This document shows, one piece after another, positions 8,154 through 16,079 of a DNA stretch of 56,249 nt (positions are counted from its first letter, which is position 1; every line of letters begins with the position of its first letter). This stretch comes from Sphingomonadales bacterium (GTDB lineage: Bacteria; Pseudomonadota; Alphaproteobacteria; Sphingomonadales; Sphingomonadaceae): positions 1 through 56,249 of the forward strand of contig JAGWVC010000011.1 of assembly GCA_018971065.1 (NCBI GenBank). Reading direction: 5' to 3'. A model generated the notes under the pieces. That model saw only the letters and a list, made by a program, of their open reading frames with translations. It made no database searches and was not told the origin of the DNA. The translations under genes were made by a program, and so were the position numbers.

Positions 8154-9035
8154 CTACTTCAGCAGTTCGACCAGGGTTTCGCCCAGCAGGCTGGGGCTGG
8201 CCGAAACGCGGATGCCGGCGGCTTCCATTGCTGCGATCTTGTCCTCGGCGCCGCCCTGGCCACCCGAAACGATTGCGCCGGCATGGCCCATGCGGCGGCC
8301 CGGAGGGGCGGTGCGCCCGGCGATGAAGCCCACCATCGGCTTGGCGCGGCCACGCTTGGCCTCGTCGGCAATGAACTGCGCGGCTTCTTCCTCGGCCGAA
8401 CCGCCGATCTCGCCGATCATGATGATCGACTTGGTGGCGTCGTCGGCCAGGAACATCTCCAGCACGTCGATGAAGTTGGTGCCGTTCACCGGGTCGCCGC
8501 CGATGCCGACTGCCGTGGTCTGGCCGAGGCCGACGTTGGTGGTCTGGAACACCGCTTCATAGGTCAGCGTGCCCGAGCGCGAGACCACGCCCACCGAACC
8601 CGCCTGGAAGATGTTGGCGGGCATGATGCCGATCTTGCATTCGTTCGGGGTCAGCACGCCCGGGCAGTTCGGCCCGATCAGCCGGCTCTTGCTGCCGTTC
8701 AGCGCGCGCTTGACGCGCACCATGTCCAGCACCGGAATGCCCTCGGTGATGCAGACGATCAGTTCCATCTGCGCGTCGATCGCTTCGAGGATCGCGTCGG
8801 CCGCACCCGGCGGCGGCACGTAGATGCAGCTTGCGGTCGCGCCGGTCGCGGCCTTGGCCTCGGCAACGGTGTCATACTGCGGCAGGCCCAGCGATTCGGT
8901 GCCGCCCTTGCCCGGGGTGACCCCCGCCACCATCGCGGTGCCGTAATCCAGCGCCGCCTGGGTGTGGAACGCACCGGTCTTGCCGGTCATGCCCTGGGTG
9001 ATGACCTTGGTATGCTTGTTGACGAGGATCGACAT
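8154..9035 (-). CDS. sucD: Succinyl-CoA synthetase alpha subunit (orphan)
   Basis: A 293-residue SucD-type protein, full length for the family. The N-terminal CoA-binding Rossmann domain has [17 protein letters not shown] and GVTPGKGG; the ligase domain has [20 protein letters not shown] and the phosphohistidine loop [13 protein letters not shown] near residue 250. With SucC it interconverts succinyl-CoA and succinate plus ATP/GTP. No beta subunit adjoins it: upstream is only a short etf-like scrap, whose TAAGGA end supplies the ribosome site. It may pair with a SucC encoded elsewhere, or act with another acyl-CoA ligase partner. Confidence 0.93.
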   Translation of the reverse strand: MSILVNKHTKVITQGMTGKTGAFHTQAALDYGTAMVAGVTPGKGGTESLGLPQYDTVAEAKAATGATASCIYVPPPGAADAILEAIDAQMELIVCITEGIPVLDMVRVKRALNGSKSRLIGPNCPGVLTPNECKIGIMPANIFQAGSVGVVSRSGTLTYEAVFQTTNVGLGQTTAVGIGGDPVNGTNFIDVLEMFLADDATKSIIMIGEIGGSAEEEAAQFIADEAKRGRAKPMVGFIAGRTAPPGRRMGHAGAIVSGGQGGAEDKIAAMEAAGIRVSASPSLLGETLVELLK

Positions 9036-9044
9036 GGGTTTTCC

Positions 9045-9209
9045 TTACAGCTTGCCGGCGAGTTCCGGGCCGGCGTTGAATGGGGCGACGACGAGGCCGA
9101 TGCCTGCCGCCTGGAAGATCGCCCTCAACGGTTTCGAGTCCTTCAGCGCCCGGCTGACCGAGGCGAGCATCCTGGCACTCACCCGCTTCACGGGCACGGG
9201 AATCTTCAT
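9045..9209 (-). pseudogene. Fused remnant of etfB (5' end) and etfA (3' end)
   Basis: A 54-codon frame begins MKIPVPVKRV, matching the remembered N-terminus of electron-transfer flavoprotein beta subunits (MK-LVPVKRV). It ends KDSKPLRAIFQAAGIGLV, then a PELAGKL terminus, matching the end of ETF alpha (KDSK...PIFQ-A--GLV---F---PEL-GKL). Everything between, the cofactor and partner regions, is missing. The simplest reading is an internal deletion of an etfBA operon that left an in-frame fusion. The match is from memory of the family, not a search. The scrap still abuts sucD with a usable ribosome site, so it could be translated as a leader. Confidence 0.6.
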
Positions 9210-9552
9210 TGATCTCGGGCCTTCCGCCTGTCGGGTCGAAGCGTGGCCAGTGGCGGAAACAAATGAATCAAGCAAGATGCAATATGTGCCGCCGGCGTGC
9301 TTTTCGGCAATTTGCGATAGTGGGTGTTCGCTTGCAGTGCGCCGAACGCATTGCATTGAATCCCGACTGCGTTCCAGGGTATGATGACATCGGATCGAGC
9401 CATGCCATCATGCTCCATCTATTGTTACAGTGCGATTTATTGACAAAAACCGGTTCCCGCTTTTTGTCATCGCACGCTAGGTTGCGGTGGGGGCCGGGCC
9501 GGAATCGACCGGACGGCTGGATCGCCGTAAACGACGGGCGGGAGTTCATGCG
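9210..9552. other. 343-bp promoter gap between the etf remnant and an SDR
   Basis: Locally AT-rich sequence with no convincing gene. It holds GCATTGCATTG (9348-9358), the shared 15-mer TGCATTGAATCCCGA (9352-9366), a TTGACA hexamer (9440-9445) and the inverted repeat at 9441-9469. It is probably a divergent control region for the minus-strand etf remnant/sucD and the plus-strand SDR. Confidence 0.6.
9441..9469. promoter_or_regulatory. Perfect inverted repeat TGACAAAAA-N11-TTTTTGTCA
   Basis: Nine-base perfect arms (9441-9449, 9461-9469) around an 11-base GC-rich spacer, with partial outer symmetry (TGCGA 9431-9435, TCGCA 9470-9474). It starts within a TTGACA hexamer and lies 84 bases before the SDR start. 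A dimeric repressor or activator site is likely; a bidirectional terminator is possible because the arms end in A/T runs. Confidence 0.55.
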
Positions 9553-10317
9553 ATGAATCTGCAAGGCAAGGTTGCCATCGTCACCGGTGGCGCACGCGGA
9601 ATCGGGCGCGCCTATTCGATGGCGCTGGCGGGCGAGGGCGCGGCGGTGCTGGTTGCCGACCTGCTGGAGGCCGAAGGCGCCGCGACGGTCGCTGCCATCG
9701 CGGCCGCAGGCGGCAGGGCCGCGTTCCGCAAGGTCGATGTGTCCAGTCCGGGCGAGACCGAGGCAATGGCCGCCGCTGCGGCGGAACTGTTCGGTGGTGT
9801 CGACATCCTGGTCAACAATGCCGCCATGTTCGGCAGCCTGAAGGGCATGCCGCTCAGCGAGATCAGCGTGGAGCGCTGGGATCTGACGATGGCCGTGAAC
9901 GTGCGCGGACCGTGGTTATGCATGCGCGCGGTGGTGCCGTTCATGCGACGGCGCGGCGGTGGGGCGATCGTCAACCAGTCGTCGATCTCCGCCTACGGCA
10001 TGGCGGGGATGCTCGACTACACCTCGTCGAAGGCTGCGGTGATCGGCATGACCAAGTGTGCCGCAACCGAACTGGGCCGCGACGGCATCCGGGTCAACGC
10101 GATCGCGCCCGGCGGCACCGCCACCGAGGCGTTGAACGAGATCATGGGCGGCAACATGGCCATCGCCGAGGAACGCGCGAAGGCGACCCAGCTGATCGCC
10201 GCGCAGATACAGCCGGAAGACATGACCGGCACGCTGCTTCACCTTGTCGGCGACGGCGCGCGCTTCATCACCGGACAGACCATCGTGGTGGACGGGGGCA
10301 AGTATTTCCTGGGCTGA
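9553..10317 (+). CDS. SDR-family oxidoreductase
   Basis: A 254-residue classical SDR with TGGARGIG, NNAAM, the active-site Ser in NQSSISAYG and catalytic YTSSK. The C-terminus ITGQTIVVDGGKYFLG is typical. ATG 9553 follows CGGGAG at about ten bases. It stands alone behind a 343-bp control region and converges on the next SDR with a gap of six bases. An alcohol or hydroxyacyl-CoA dehydrogenase role is expected; no substrate can be assigned. Confidence 0.92.
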   Translation: MNLQGKVAIVTGGARGIGRAYSMALAGEGAAVLVADLLEAEGAATVAAIAAAGGRAAFRKVDVSSPGETEAMAAAAAELFGGVDILVNNAAMFGSLKGMPLSEISVERWDLTMAVNVRGPWLCMRAVVPFMRRRGGGAIVNQSSISAYGMAGMLDYTSSKAAVIGMTKCAATELGRDGIRVNAIAPGGTATEALNEIMGGNMAIAEERAKATQLIAAQIQPEDMTGTLLHLVGDGARFITGQTIVVDGGKYFLG

Positions 10318-10323
10318 GGCTGT

Positions 10324-11172
10324 TCAGTCCACCAGTTTCCAGCCGGTGGCCTCGCTGCGAGTCCACCCGCTGGACGCGAAGGTGCCGCCGTCGGTGTTGA
10401 TCGTCACGCCGGTGACATAGGCCGAGAGGTTGGAGGCGAGGAACACCGCCACACCGGCGCAGTCGTCGAGGTTGCCGGGGCGGCCCAGCGGGATGTAGCG
10501 CGCGTGGCGGGCCATGCCCTCTTCGCTGACCAGCGCCGGGGCGAAACGGGCCATGTGTTCGGTGGGCACCAGATCGGGAGCGATGCCGTTGACGCGGATG
10601 CGGTGCGCGGCCAGTTCCAGCGCGGCGGTGCGGGTGAAGTTGACCATGCCGGCCTTGCACGCGGCATAGACCGAATAGAACGGCGCGGCGCGCATGCCTT
10701 CGATGCTGGGGATGTTGATGATGCTGCCGCCGCGCCCGCCGGCGATCATCGCCTTCGCGGCGGCCTGCGTGGCGGCGACCATGCTCTTGAGGTTGAGGTC
10801 GATCTGCTTGTCGGCCTGCGCGTCGGTCATCTCCACCAGCGGGATCGGGCGGGTGCCGCCGACGTTGTTGACGAGCACGTCGAGGCTGCCGAGATCGGCG
10901 ACGCACTGCGCGACGGCGGCGCGCACGGCGTCGCGGTCGGTGACATCCACGGTGAGTGCCAGCGCGCGGCGACCCTGGTTGCGGACCAGCGCGGCCACGG
11001 TTTCGGCCGCCTCGGCGTTCTTGTCCAGCACCGCGACGTCGGCACCGAACGCGGCGAGGCCCAGCGCGATGCCACGGCCGATGCCGGCGCCGCCGCCGGT
11101 GACCAGCGCCACCTTGCCGGCCAGCGAGACATCGGCGGGGGATAGTGAAACGGCGTTGAGATCGACGGTCAT
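10324..11172 (-). CDS. SDR-family oxidoreductase
   Basis: A 282-residue classical SDR with a 17-residue N-terminal extension before LAGKVALVTGGGAGIG. Other motifs are NNVGG, Ser in NIPSIEG and YAACK as catalytic Tyr/Lys; the end has YVTGVTINTDGG and an extra tail of about 20 residues (WTRSEATGWKLVD). It follows the gene at 11183-11929 by ten bases, so the two are co-transcribed. It is probably NAD(P)-dependent, acting on a hydroxyl or keto group of the pathway substrate. Confidence 0.9.
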   Translation of the reverse strand: MTVDLNAVSLSPADVSLAGKVALVTGGGAGIGRGIALGLAAFGADVAVLDKNAEAAETVAALVRNQGRRALALTVDVTDRDAVRAAVAQCVADLGSLDVLVNNVGGTRPIPLVEMTDAQADKQIDLNLKSMVAATQAAAKAMIAGGRGGSIINIPSIEGMRAAPFYSVYAACKAGMVNFTRTAALELAAHRIRVNGIAPDLVPTEHMARFAPALVSEEGMARHARYIPLGRPGNLDDCAGVAVFLASNLSAYVTGVTINTDGGTFASSGWTRSEATGWKLVD

Positions 11173-11182
11173 TCGGGAGTCC

Positions 11183-11929
11183 TCAGCATGGCAGGTGGCG
11201 CGTCCAGTCGAACGGGACGATCGTGTGGAACGGGGCGGCGAGCAGGCCGGAAACCTGCCCGGTGGCCCAGCGGGCGCGGGCGCGCAGGCCGAGTTCGGCG
11301 GCGGAGGCGACCGGATCGGCATCAAGGAAGCAGCAGGTGATCTGCTGGCCGGTGGCATCGCCCGGGTAGGGTTCGGGCGCCTTTTCGCCGTGATAGGTCC
11401 ACACCCCGGCGACACCGGGGGCGGAGACGAGATCGTCCGCCGGCAGGTGGCCCTGTTCGATCAGCAGGTACACGCCCAGTGCCGGTCGCCACGGGATGAC
11501 GTCGGCCCCGGCGACGGCGCGCGGAGCCGCAACTTTGCTGGCGAGGCGGGCGGTCAGGTAGCCGAGGCTGGGTAGGCGCAGCGGCATGCGCCCGACGTCG
11601 TGCAGCGCCGCGCCAAGGTCGCCGAAGCCGGGCATCGAGCCGGTGCCCGCGAACTGGTAGGTCATCACGTGGTCCACCCGGTCGAACGCCTCGCGGCTGG
11701 CGGCGCGAGCGGCGCGGCATGCCGGCGTGGAAACGAGGCGGACCGCGTTGCGCAGGCCGGACAGGCGGTATTGCTCGGGCCGGTGATCAAGCGTGTGCCA
11801 TTCGATGTATTCGGCATCGCGTCCTTGCGGCTCACGCGCGGAGAGCGACAGGAACACGAAGTCGGCATCGGTGCTGCCGGTGGCGAGAATCGCCGGGACA
11901 TCGTCGGAGGGGGTGCCGGCCAGGTGCAT
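11183..11929 (-). CDS. Protein of unknown function, possible dimeric alpha/beta-barrel (EthD-like)
   Basis: A 248-residue soluble protein that I do not recognise with certainty. The segment EYIEWHTLDHRPEQYRLSGL and a later VDHVMTYQFAG suggest the ferredoxin-like dimeric barrel fold seen in EthD-type proteins, possibly in two copies, but no catalytic motif can be named. No signal peptide or membrane segment is evident. ATG 11929 is preceded by GGGAG. It leads a two-gene operon with the SDR downstream and is divergent from the amidohydrolase at 12062 across a 132-bp gap with a long inverted repeat. Confidence 0.6.
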   Translation of the reverse strand: MHLAGTPSDDVPAILATGSTDADFVFLSLSAREPQGRDAEYIEWHTLDHRPEQYRLSGLRNAVRLVSTPACRAARAASREAFDRVDHVMTYQFAGTGSMPGFGDLGAALHDVGRMPLRLPSLGYLTARLASKVAAPRAVAGADVIPWRPALGVYLLIEQGHLPADDLVSAPGVAGVWTYHGEKAPEPYPGDATGQQITCCFLDADPVASAAELGLRARARWATGQVSGLLAAPFHTIVPFDWTRHLPC

Positions 11930-11964
11930 TGTCGTGGTTCTCCCGTTGCCGCCACGATGCCGAT

Positions 11965-12024
11965 ATCGCCGCGACGGAGCAATGCGAAAACGAATCGCGC
12001 TCGTTGCAATCCGTCGCGGCGATG
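11965..12024. promoter_or_regulatory. Long inverted repeat in a divergent promoter, containing the shared 22-bp element
   Basis: Perfect 14-bp arms ATCGCCGCGACGGA (11965-11978) and its complement (12010-12023) are separated by 31 bases; just inside lie GCAATGCG and GTTGCAAT. The right half, 12003-12024, matches 45131-45152 at 20 of 22 positions. Both elements lie in gaps between divergent catabolic genes, so a shared regulator site is likely. Confidence 0.55.
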
Positions 12025-12061
12025 GAGTAGACTGGCGGAAATTCGCAATGGGAGACGCGCC

Positions 12062-13810
12062 GTGGAAATCCGCATTCTGCTGAAGGGCGGCACCGTCGTC
12101 GATGGCACCGCAGCACCGGCGTACAAGGCCGATGTGCGCGTGGCGGACGGCCTGATCGTCGAGATTGGCGCTGACCTTGCGGCGGGAACCGGTGAGCGCG
12201 TGTTCGACGCCACCGGCTGTTACGTCACCCCGGGCTTCATCGAGACGCACAACCACTGGGACGGCGGCGTGTGGTGGACCCCCAACCTGGAGCCGCTGCC
12301 AGCCTATGGCGGCACCACCTCGATCAACGGCAACTGCGGTTTCAGTTTGGCGCCGGCGCCGGCGGGCAAGGCCGAGCAGGGCGACGTGATCGACATCTTC
12401 AACTACTTTGAGGACATCCCCGAGGAACCGATGCGCGCGCTGGTGCCGTGGGATTGGCAGAAGTGGAGCGAGTACAAGGCCTCGATGCAGGCCAAAGTGA
12501 AGCTGCCGCTCAATTATTGCAGCTTCTGCGGGCACATTCCGATGCGGCTGGCGGTGATGGGGCAGGACGCGTGGGCACGCACCGCCACCGCCGACGAGAT
12601 CGCGCAGATGTGCGCCCTGCTCGACGATGCACTGGCCGCCGGGGCGATGGGGCTTTCGACCAATTTCCTCGATTACGACAAGTTCGAGCGGCCGTTGCCG
12701 TCGCAATTGGCCGACGATGCCGAGCTTGCCTCGTTGCTGGGCGTGCTGGCGCGCTATCCTGATGCCACGCTGCAGGTGATCCTCGACTACTTCATGCGCT
12801 TTACCGCCAACGACAACCTGGAGCGCTTCGGCAAGCTCGCCAAGGCGGCAGGGGTGAAGATGCAGTGGGCGGGGATGCCGGCGCTGCACTACATGAACAA
12901 GCAACTGCCCCGCGCCATGGAACTGCACGAGGGCTTCAAGGCCGAAGGGCTGCCGATCGTCACCGGCTTCAACGTCATCTCGCCGACATCGGTGATCAAT
13001 TTCGGCCGGACGCTGGTGTTCGGGCAGAACGGCAACCCGGTGTGGCAGGAACTGGTGAACCAGCCCACGTGGGAAGCCAAGGCGGCGCTGCTGCAGGACG
13101 AGGACTGGCGCGACCGTGCCCGCGAGGCGTGGGACGCCCAGTTCGCGCATTCCTACCTGCACGATCCCTCGGCGTTGCTGCTGCGCGAGAGCGAATCCGG
13201 CTATGGGCCGGTGGGGGTGACGCTGGCCGACTACATGGCGCAGACCGGGATCAACCACGCCTCCGACGCGATGGCGCGGTGGGTGCTGAACAACGGCCAG
13301 GAATCGACCATTCTCAAGCGCTCGTGGGAGCAGGACGAGGACGTCATCGAATACCTGCTGAAGGACAGCCACAGCCTCGCCAACGTCACCGATGCCGGCG
13401 CGCACGGCAAGCTGTTCTGCGGCGCCGGCTACACCGCGCACCTGCTCACCGAATACGTGCGCGATCGCAAGGTGATCAGCATCGAGCAGGGCGTGCACAT
13501 GCTGACCGGGCGGCTGGCCGGCTTCTTCGGCCTGAACGATCGCGGTGAAATCGCTGTCGGCAAGGCCGCGGACATCACCGTGTTCAACCTCGCCGAGATC
13601 GCAATGCGGCCCGAGAAGAAGGTGTGGGACGTGTGGGACGGCACCGGCGGCCGCACTTATCGCTACACGCGCGATCCGGCGCCGATGCGGCTGACGCTGG
13701 TCAATGGCGAACCGACGTTCGATCGCGGCGAATTCACAGGCCGTTATCCCGGCCGGTTCGTCGGGCCGGTGCCGGCGGAGGTTGCCACGCTGGCCGAAGC
13801 GGCGGAATAA
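12062..13810 (+). CDS. Amidohydrolase, N-acyl-D-amino-acid deacylase-like
   Basis: A 582-residue metal-dependent amidohydrolase. Features are the N-terminal beta-sandwich start ILLKGGTVVDGT, the metal pair His63/His65 in GFIETHNHWDGG, a later LSTNFLDY segment, the Asp in NVTDAGAHGKL and the C-terminal RGEIAVGKAADITVFNL typical of the D-aminoacylase/dihydroorotase superfamily. The GTG at 12062 is chosen because GGGAG lies eight bases before it. Seven bases separate it from the crotonase downstream. In acyl-CoA clusters such enzymes may hydrolyse amide or cyclic bonds; the substrate is unknown. Confidence 0.85.
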   Translation: MEIRILLKGGTVVDGTAAPAYKADVRVADGLIVEIGADLAAGTGERVFDATGCYVTPGFIETHNHWDGGVWWTPNLEPLPAYGGTTSINGNCGFSLAPAPAGKAEQGDVIDIFNYFEDIPEEPMRALVPWDWQKWSEYKASMQAKVKLPLNYCSFCGHIPMRLAVMGQDAWARTATADEIAQMCALLDDALAAGAMGLSTNFLDYDKFERPLPSQLADDAELASLLGVLARYPDATLQVILDYFMRFTANDNLERFGKLAKAAGVKMQWAGMPALHYMNKQLPRAMELHEGFKAEGLPIVTGFNVISPTSVINFGRTLVFGQNGNPVWQELVNQPTWEAKAALLQDEDWRDRAREAWDAQFAHSYLHDPSALLLRESESGYGPVGVTLADYMAQTGINHASDAMARWVLNNGQESTILKRSWEQDEDVIEYLLKDSHSLANVTDAGAHGKLFCGAGYTAHLLTEYVRDRKVISIEQGVHMLTGRLAGFFGLNDRGEIAVGKAADITVFNLAEIAMRPEKKVWDVWDGTGGRTYRYTRDPAPMRLTLVNGEPTFDRGEFTGRYPGRFVGPVPAEVATLAEAAE

Positions 13811-13817
13811 GGCGGGC

Positions 13818-14594
13818 ATGAGCGACATTCTCGAAACCCGCGACGGCAAGATCGTCACGCTGACGCTGAACCGGCCGCAGGCGCTCAATGCGCTGTCGAT
13901 GGACATGTATCGCGGCCTGATCGCGGCGTTTGAGCGGCTGGGCACCGAGCAGGACGTCGGCGCCATCGTGCTGCGCGGCGAGGGGCGGGCGTTCTGCGTC
14001 GGCGGCGACGTCAAGGGCTGGGCCGAGCGCGGCGACTGGACGCAGGAGCGCCAGCGCGAGGAACTGCGCTGGAAGCAGCGCCTGCCGCTGGCGATGAAAT
14101 CCTGCCCGAAGGCGATTGTCGCCGCGCTGCACGGCCACGTGCTGGGCGCCGGTTTCAGCATCGCGCTGGCGGCGGATTTCCGCATCGCCGACGCGGCGAG
14201 CACGTTCGGCAGTTCGTTTGCCGGCGTTGGCCTGCCGGGCGATCTGGGCGCGACGCATGCGCTGGTGCAACTGCTGGGCAGCGCCAAGGCGCGCGAGCTG
14301 ATGATGCTCAACGAACGCTTCGACGCGGCGGAAGCGTTGCGGCTGGGGCTGGTGACTGCCGTGGCCGACGACGCGGAGGCGGACGCGCGGGCGCTGGCCG
14401 AGCGGCTGGCCAGCGGGCCGTATCAGGCCTGGGGTTATATGAAGCGCAACCTGCTGGCGGCCGAAAGCGAGTCGCTGGCAACGGTGCTGGAACTGGAAGC
14501 GGCCAGCCATGCCGCCTGCACGATGACCGAGGATCACCGCGAGGCGATCGCTGCCTTCAGCGAGAAGCGGGCGCCGGTGTGGCGGGGCCGTTGA
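13818..14594 (+). CDS. Enoyl-CoA hydratase/isomerase family protein (crotonase fold)
   Basis: A 258-residue crotonase-fold protein with LTLNRPQALNALS, the oxyanion-hole segments GRAFCVGGDV and HGHVLGAGFSIALAADF, and an FGSSFAGVGLPGDLGATHAL loop. The two glutamates of classical hydratases are absent: residue 114 is Ser in GAGFS and the second position (about 134) is not Glu. Asp142 sits where PaaG-type isomerases keep a catalytic Asp. An isomerase or other crotonase reaction is therefore more likely than plain hydration. It is co-transcribed with the amidohydrolase and converges on the hydroxyacyl-CoA dehydrogenase with a gap of four bases. Confidence 0.85.
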   Translation: MSDILETRDGKIVTLTLNRPQALNALSMDMYRGLIAAFERLGTEQDVGAIVLRGEGRAFCVGGDVKGWAERGDWTQERQREELRWKQRLPLAMKSCPKAIVAALHGHVLGAGFSIALAADFRIADAASTFGSSFAGVGLPGDLGATHALVQLLGSAKARELMMLNERFDAAEALRLGLVTAVADDAEADARALAERLASGPYQAWGYMKRNLLAAESESLATVLELEAASHAACTMTEDHREAIAAFSEKRAPVWRGR

Positions 14595-14598
14595 ACGA

Positions 14599-16068
14599 TC
14601 AGTCCGGCATGTGTGCCAGCAGGCCCAGCATGGCCCGCCGGCGCAGCCACAGGCTGGGACGATAGCGGTCCGACCCGGTGATCGCCTGAAGCTGAAGCAT
14701 GATTGCGTGGGTGGTGGCGAGGCCCAGCTTTTCCGCCCATTCGAGCGGGCCGAGCGGGTAGTTTTGCGCCAGTTTCATCGCGGTATCGATGCCTTCCGGG
14801 GTGCCGACACCGATCTGCGCGAGTTCGCAGCCGAGGTTGGCGACCATTGCCAGCACGCGCTGAAGCACGAAGCCCGGCGAGTCCTTGATGACCTCGACGG
14901 TGTAGCCGAAACCGCGCAGCCAGTCGGCGACGGTGGCCGCCGCCGCACTGCCGCCGATCGCGGCCATGACGGTGAGGTGCCTGCGGTCGAGCGCGGTCAG
15001 GTCGATGGCGACAGTGGTGGCGGGATCGAGTCGCAGCCGGTGGCAGGCGGTGGCGCAATCCTCGCCGATGGGGGCGATCAGCGTCACGTCGTCGCCATCG
15101 GCAAATGCGGCATCGGCGCGCAGCGCGGCCCAGCCGGGATGATCGTCGCCAATTCGCGGCGCCAGCGTGCGGCCACTGGCGGCGGGCTGGACGTAAGCGG
15201 CGGGGGCATTCTCGCCGTATTCGTGGAAGCCTTGCCCGGTCTTGCGGCCAAACTGCCCGGCATCGGCCATCAGCGCGTGGAGCGTGGTCGTCCTGAGGCG
15301 CGGATCGTGCTGGTATCCCTGGTAGATGACGGTGCTGGCGGCATAGTTCACGTCGATGCCGGTCAGGTCCATCAGCTCGAACGGCCCCATGCGGAACGCG
15401 GCGCCATCGCGCAGGATGCGGTCGATGGTGGCGGGATCGGCCACGCCTTCCTGCACGATCGCCAACCCTTCGAGCGCGTAGGCCCGGCCTTGCAGGTTGA
15501 CGAGGAAGCCCGGCCCGTCCTTGACGGTGACGGGAACCTTGCCCAGCGCGTGGCTAAGCGCGGTGGCGCGCGTTGCCACGGCGGCGCTGGTGGCCGGCGC
15601 CACGATCACCTCGACCAGCTTCATCAGCGGCACCGGGTTGAAGAAGTGCAACCCGCAGACGCGATCCTTGCGGCGGCAGCGCGCGGCGATCGCCGCGACC
15701 GAGATCGACGAGGTGTTGGTGGCAAGGATGCAATCGTCCGAGACGATGCCCTCCAGTTCGGCGAACAGCGCCTGCTTGGGTTCGAGCCGCTCGACGATGG
15801 CTTCCACCACGGCGTCGCAGGGCGCGAAATCGGCCAGTCCGGTGGCGAGGGTGAGGCGGGCGCGGGCCTCTTCGGCATAGCCTGGCGCGAACTGGCCCTT
15901 CTCGACGAGGCGGGCGATGCGGCCGTCGATGTCCTTGGCCGCCTTGGCAAGCGCGTTGGCGTTGAGGTCGAGCAGCACGACGTTCATGCCGCTGGTCAGC
16001 CCGATCTGGGCAATGCCAGCACCCATCGGGCCGGCGCCGACCACGCCGAGGGTTTTCACGTCGCTCAT
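14599..16068 (-). CDS. 3-hydroxyacyl-CoA dehydrogenase, two C-terminal domains (PaaH-like)
   Basis: A 489-residue NAD-dependent dehydrogenase. The N-terminal Rossmann domain has GVVGAGPMGAGIAQ, ATNTSSISV and the catalytic His in GLHFFNPVPLMKLVEV (around residue 140). The first 3HCDH C-terminal domain carries KDGPGFLVN and FRMGPFELMDLTGIDV, and a second copy carries KDSPGFVLQR and PLGPLEWAEKLG. The doubled C-terminal domain is typical of PaaH/PhaC-type enzymes. It follows the thiolase by 11 bases, so oxidation of 3-hydroxyacyl-CoA and thiolysis are encoded together. Confidence 0.95.
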   Translation of the reverse strand: MSDVKTLGVVGAGPMGAGIAQIGLTSGMNVVLLDLNANALAKAAKDIDGRIARLVEKGQFAPGYAEEARARLTLATGLADFAPCDAVVEAIVERLEPKQALFAELEGIVSDDCILATNTSSISVAAIAARCRRKDRVCGLHFFNPVPLMKLVEVIVAPATSAAVATRATALSHALGKVPVTVKDGPGFLVNLQGRAYALEGLAIVQEGVADPATIDRILRDGAAFRMGPFELMDLTGIDVNYAASTVIYQGYQHDPRLRTTTLHALMADAGQFGRKTGQGFHEYGENAPAAYVQPAASGRTLAPRIGDDHPGWAALRADAAFADGDDVTLIAPIGEDCATACHRLRLDPATTVAIDLTALDRRHLTVMAAIGGSAAAATVADWLRGFGYTVEVIKDSPGFVLQRVLAMVANLGCELAQIGVGTPEGIDTAMKLAQNYPLGPLEWAEKLGLATTHAIMLQLQAITGSDRYRPSLWLRRRAMLGLLAHMPD

Positions 16069-16079
16069 CGCCGTATCCT

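Noticed and set aside
11183..14311. A 1042-codon open frame on the minus strand
   Set aside because: It spans the real plus-strand amidohydrolase and crotonase; only its last 249 codons (11183-11929) look like a gene. The rest is an antisense shadow typical of high-GC DNA.
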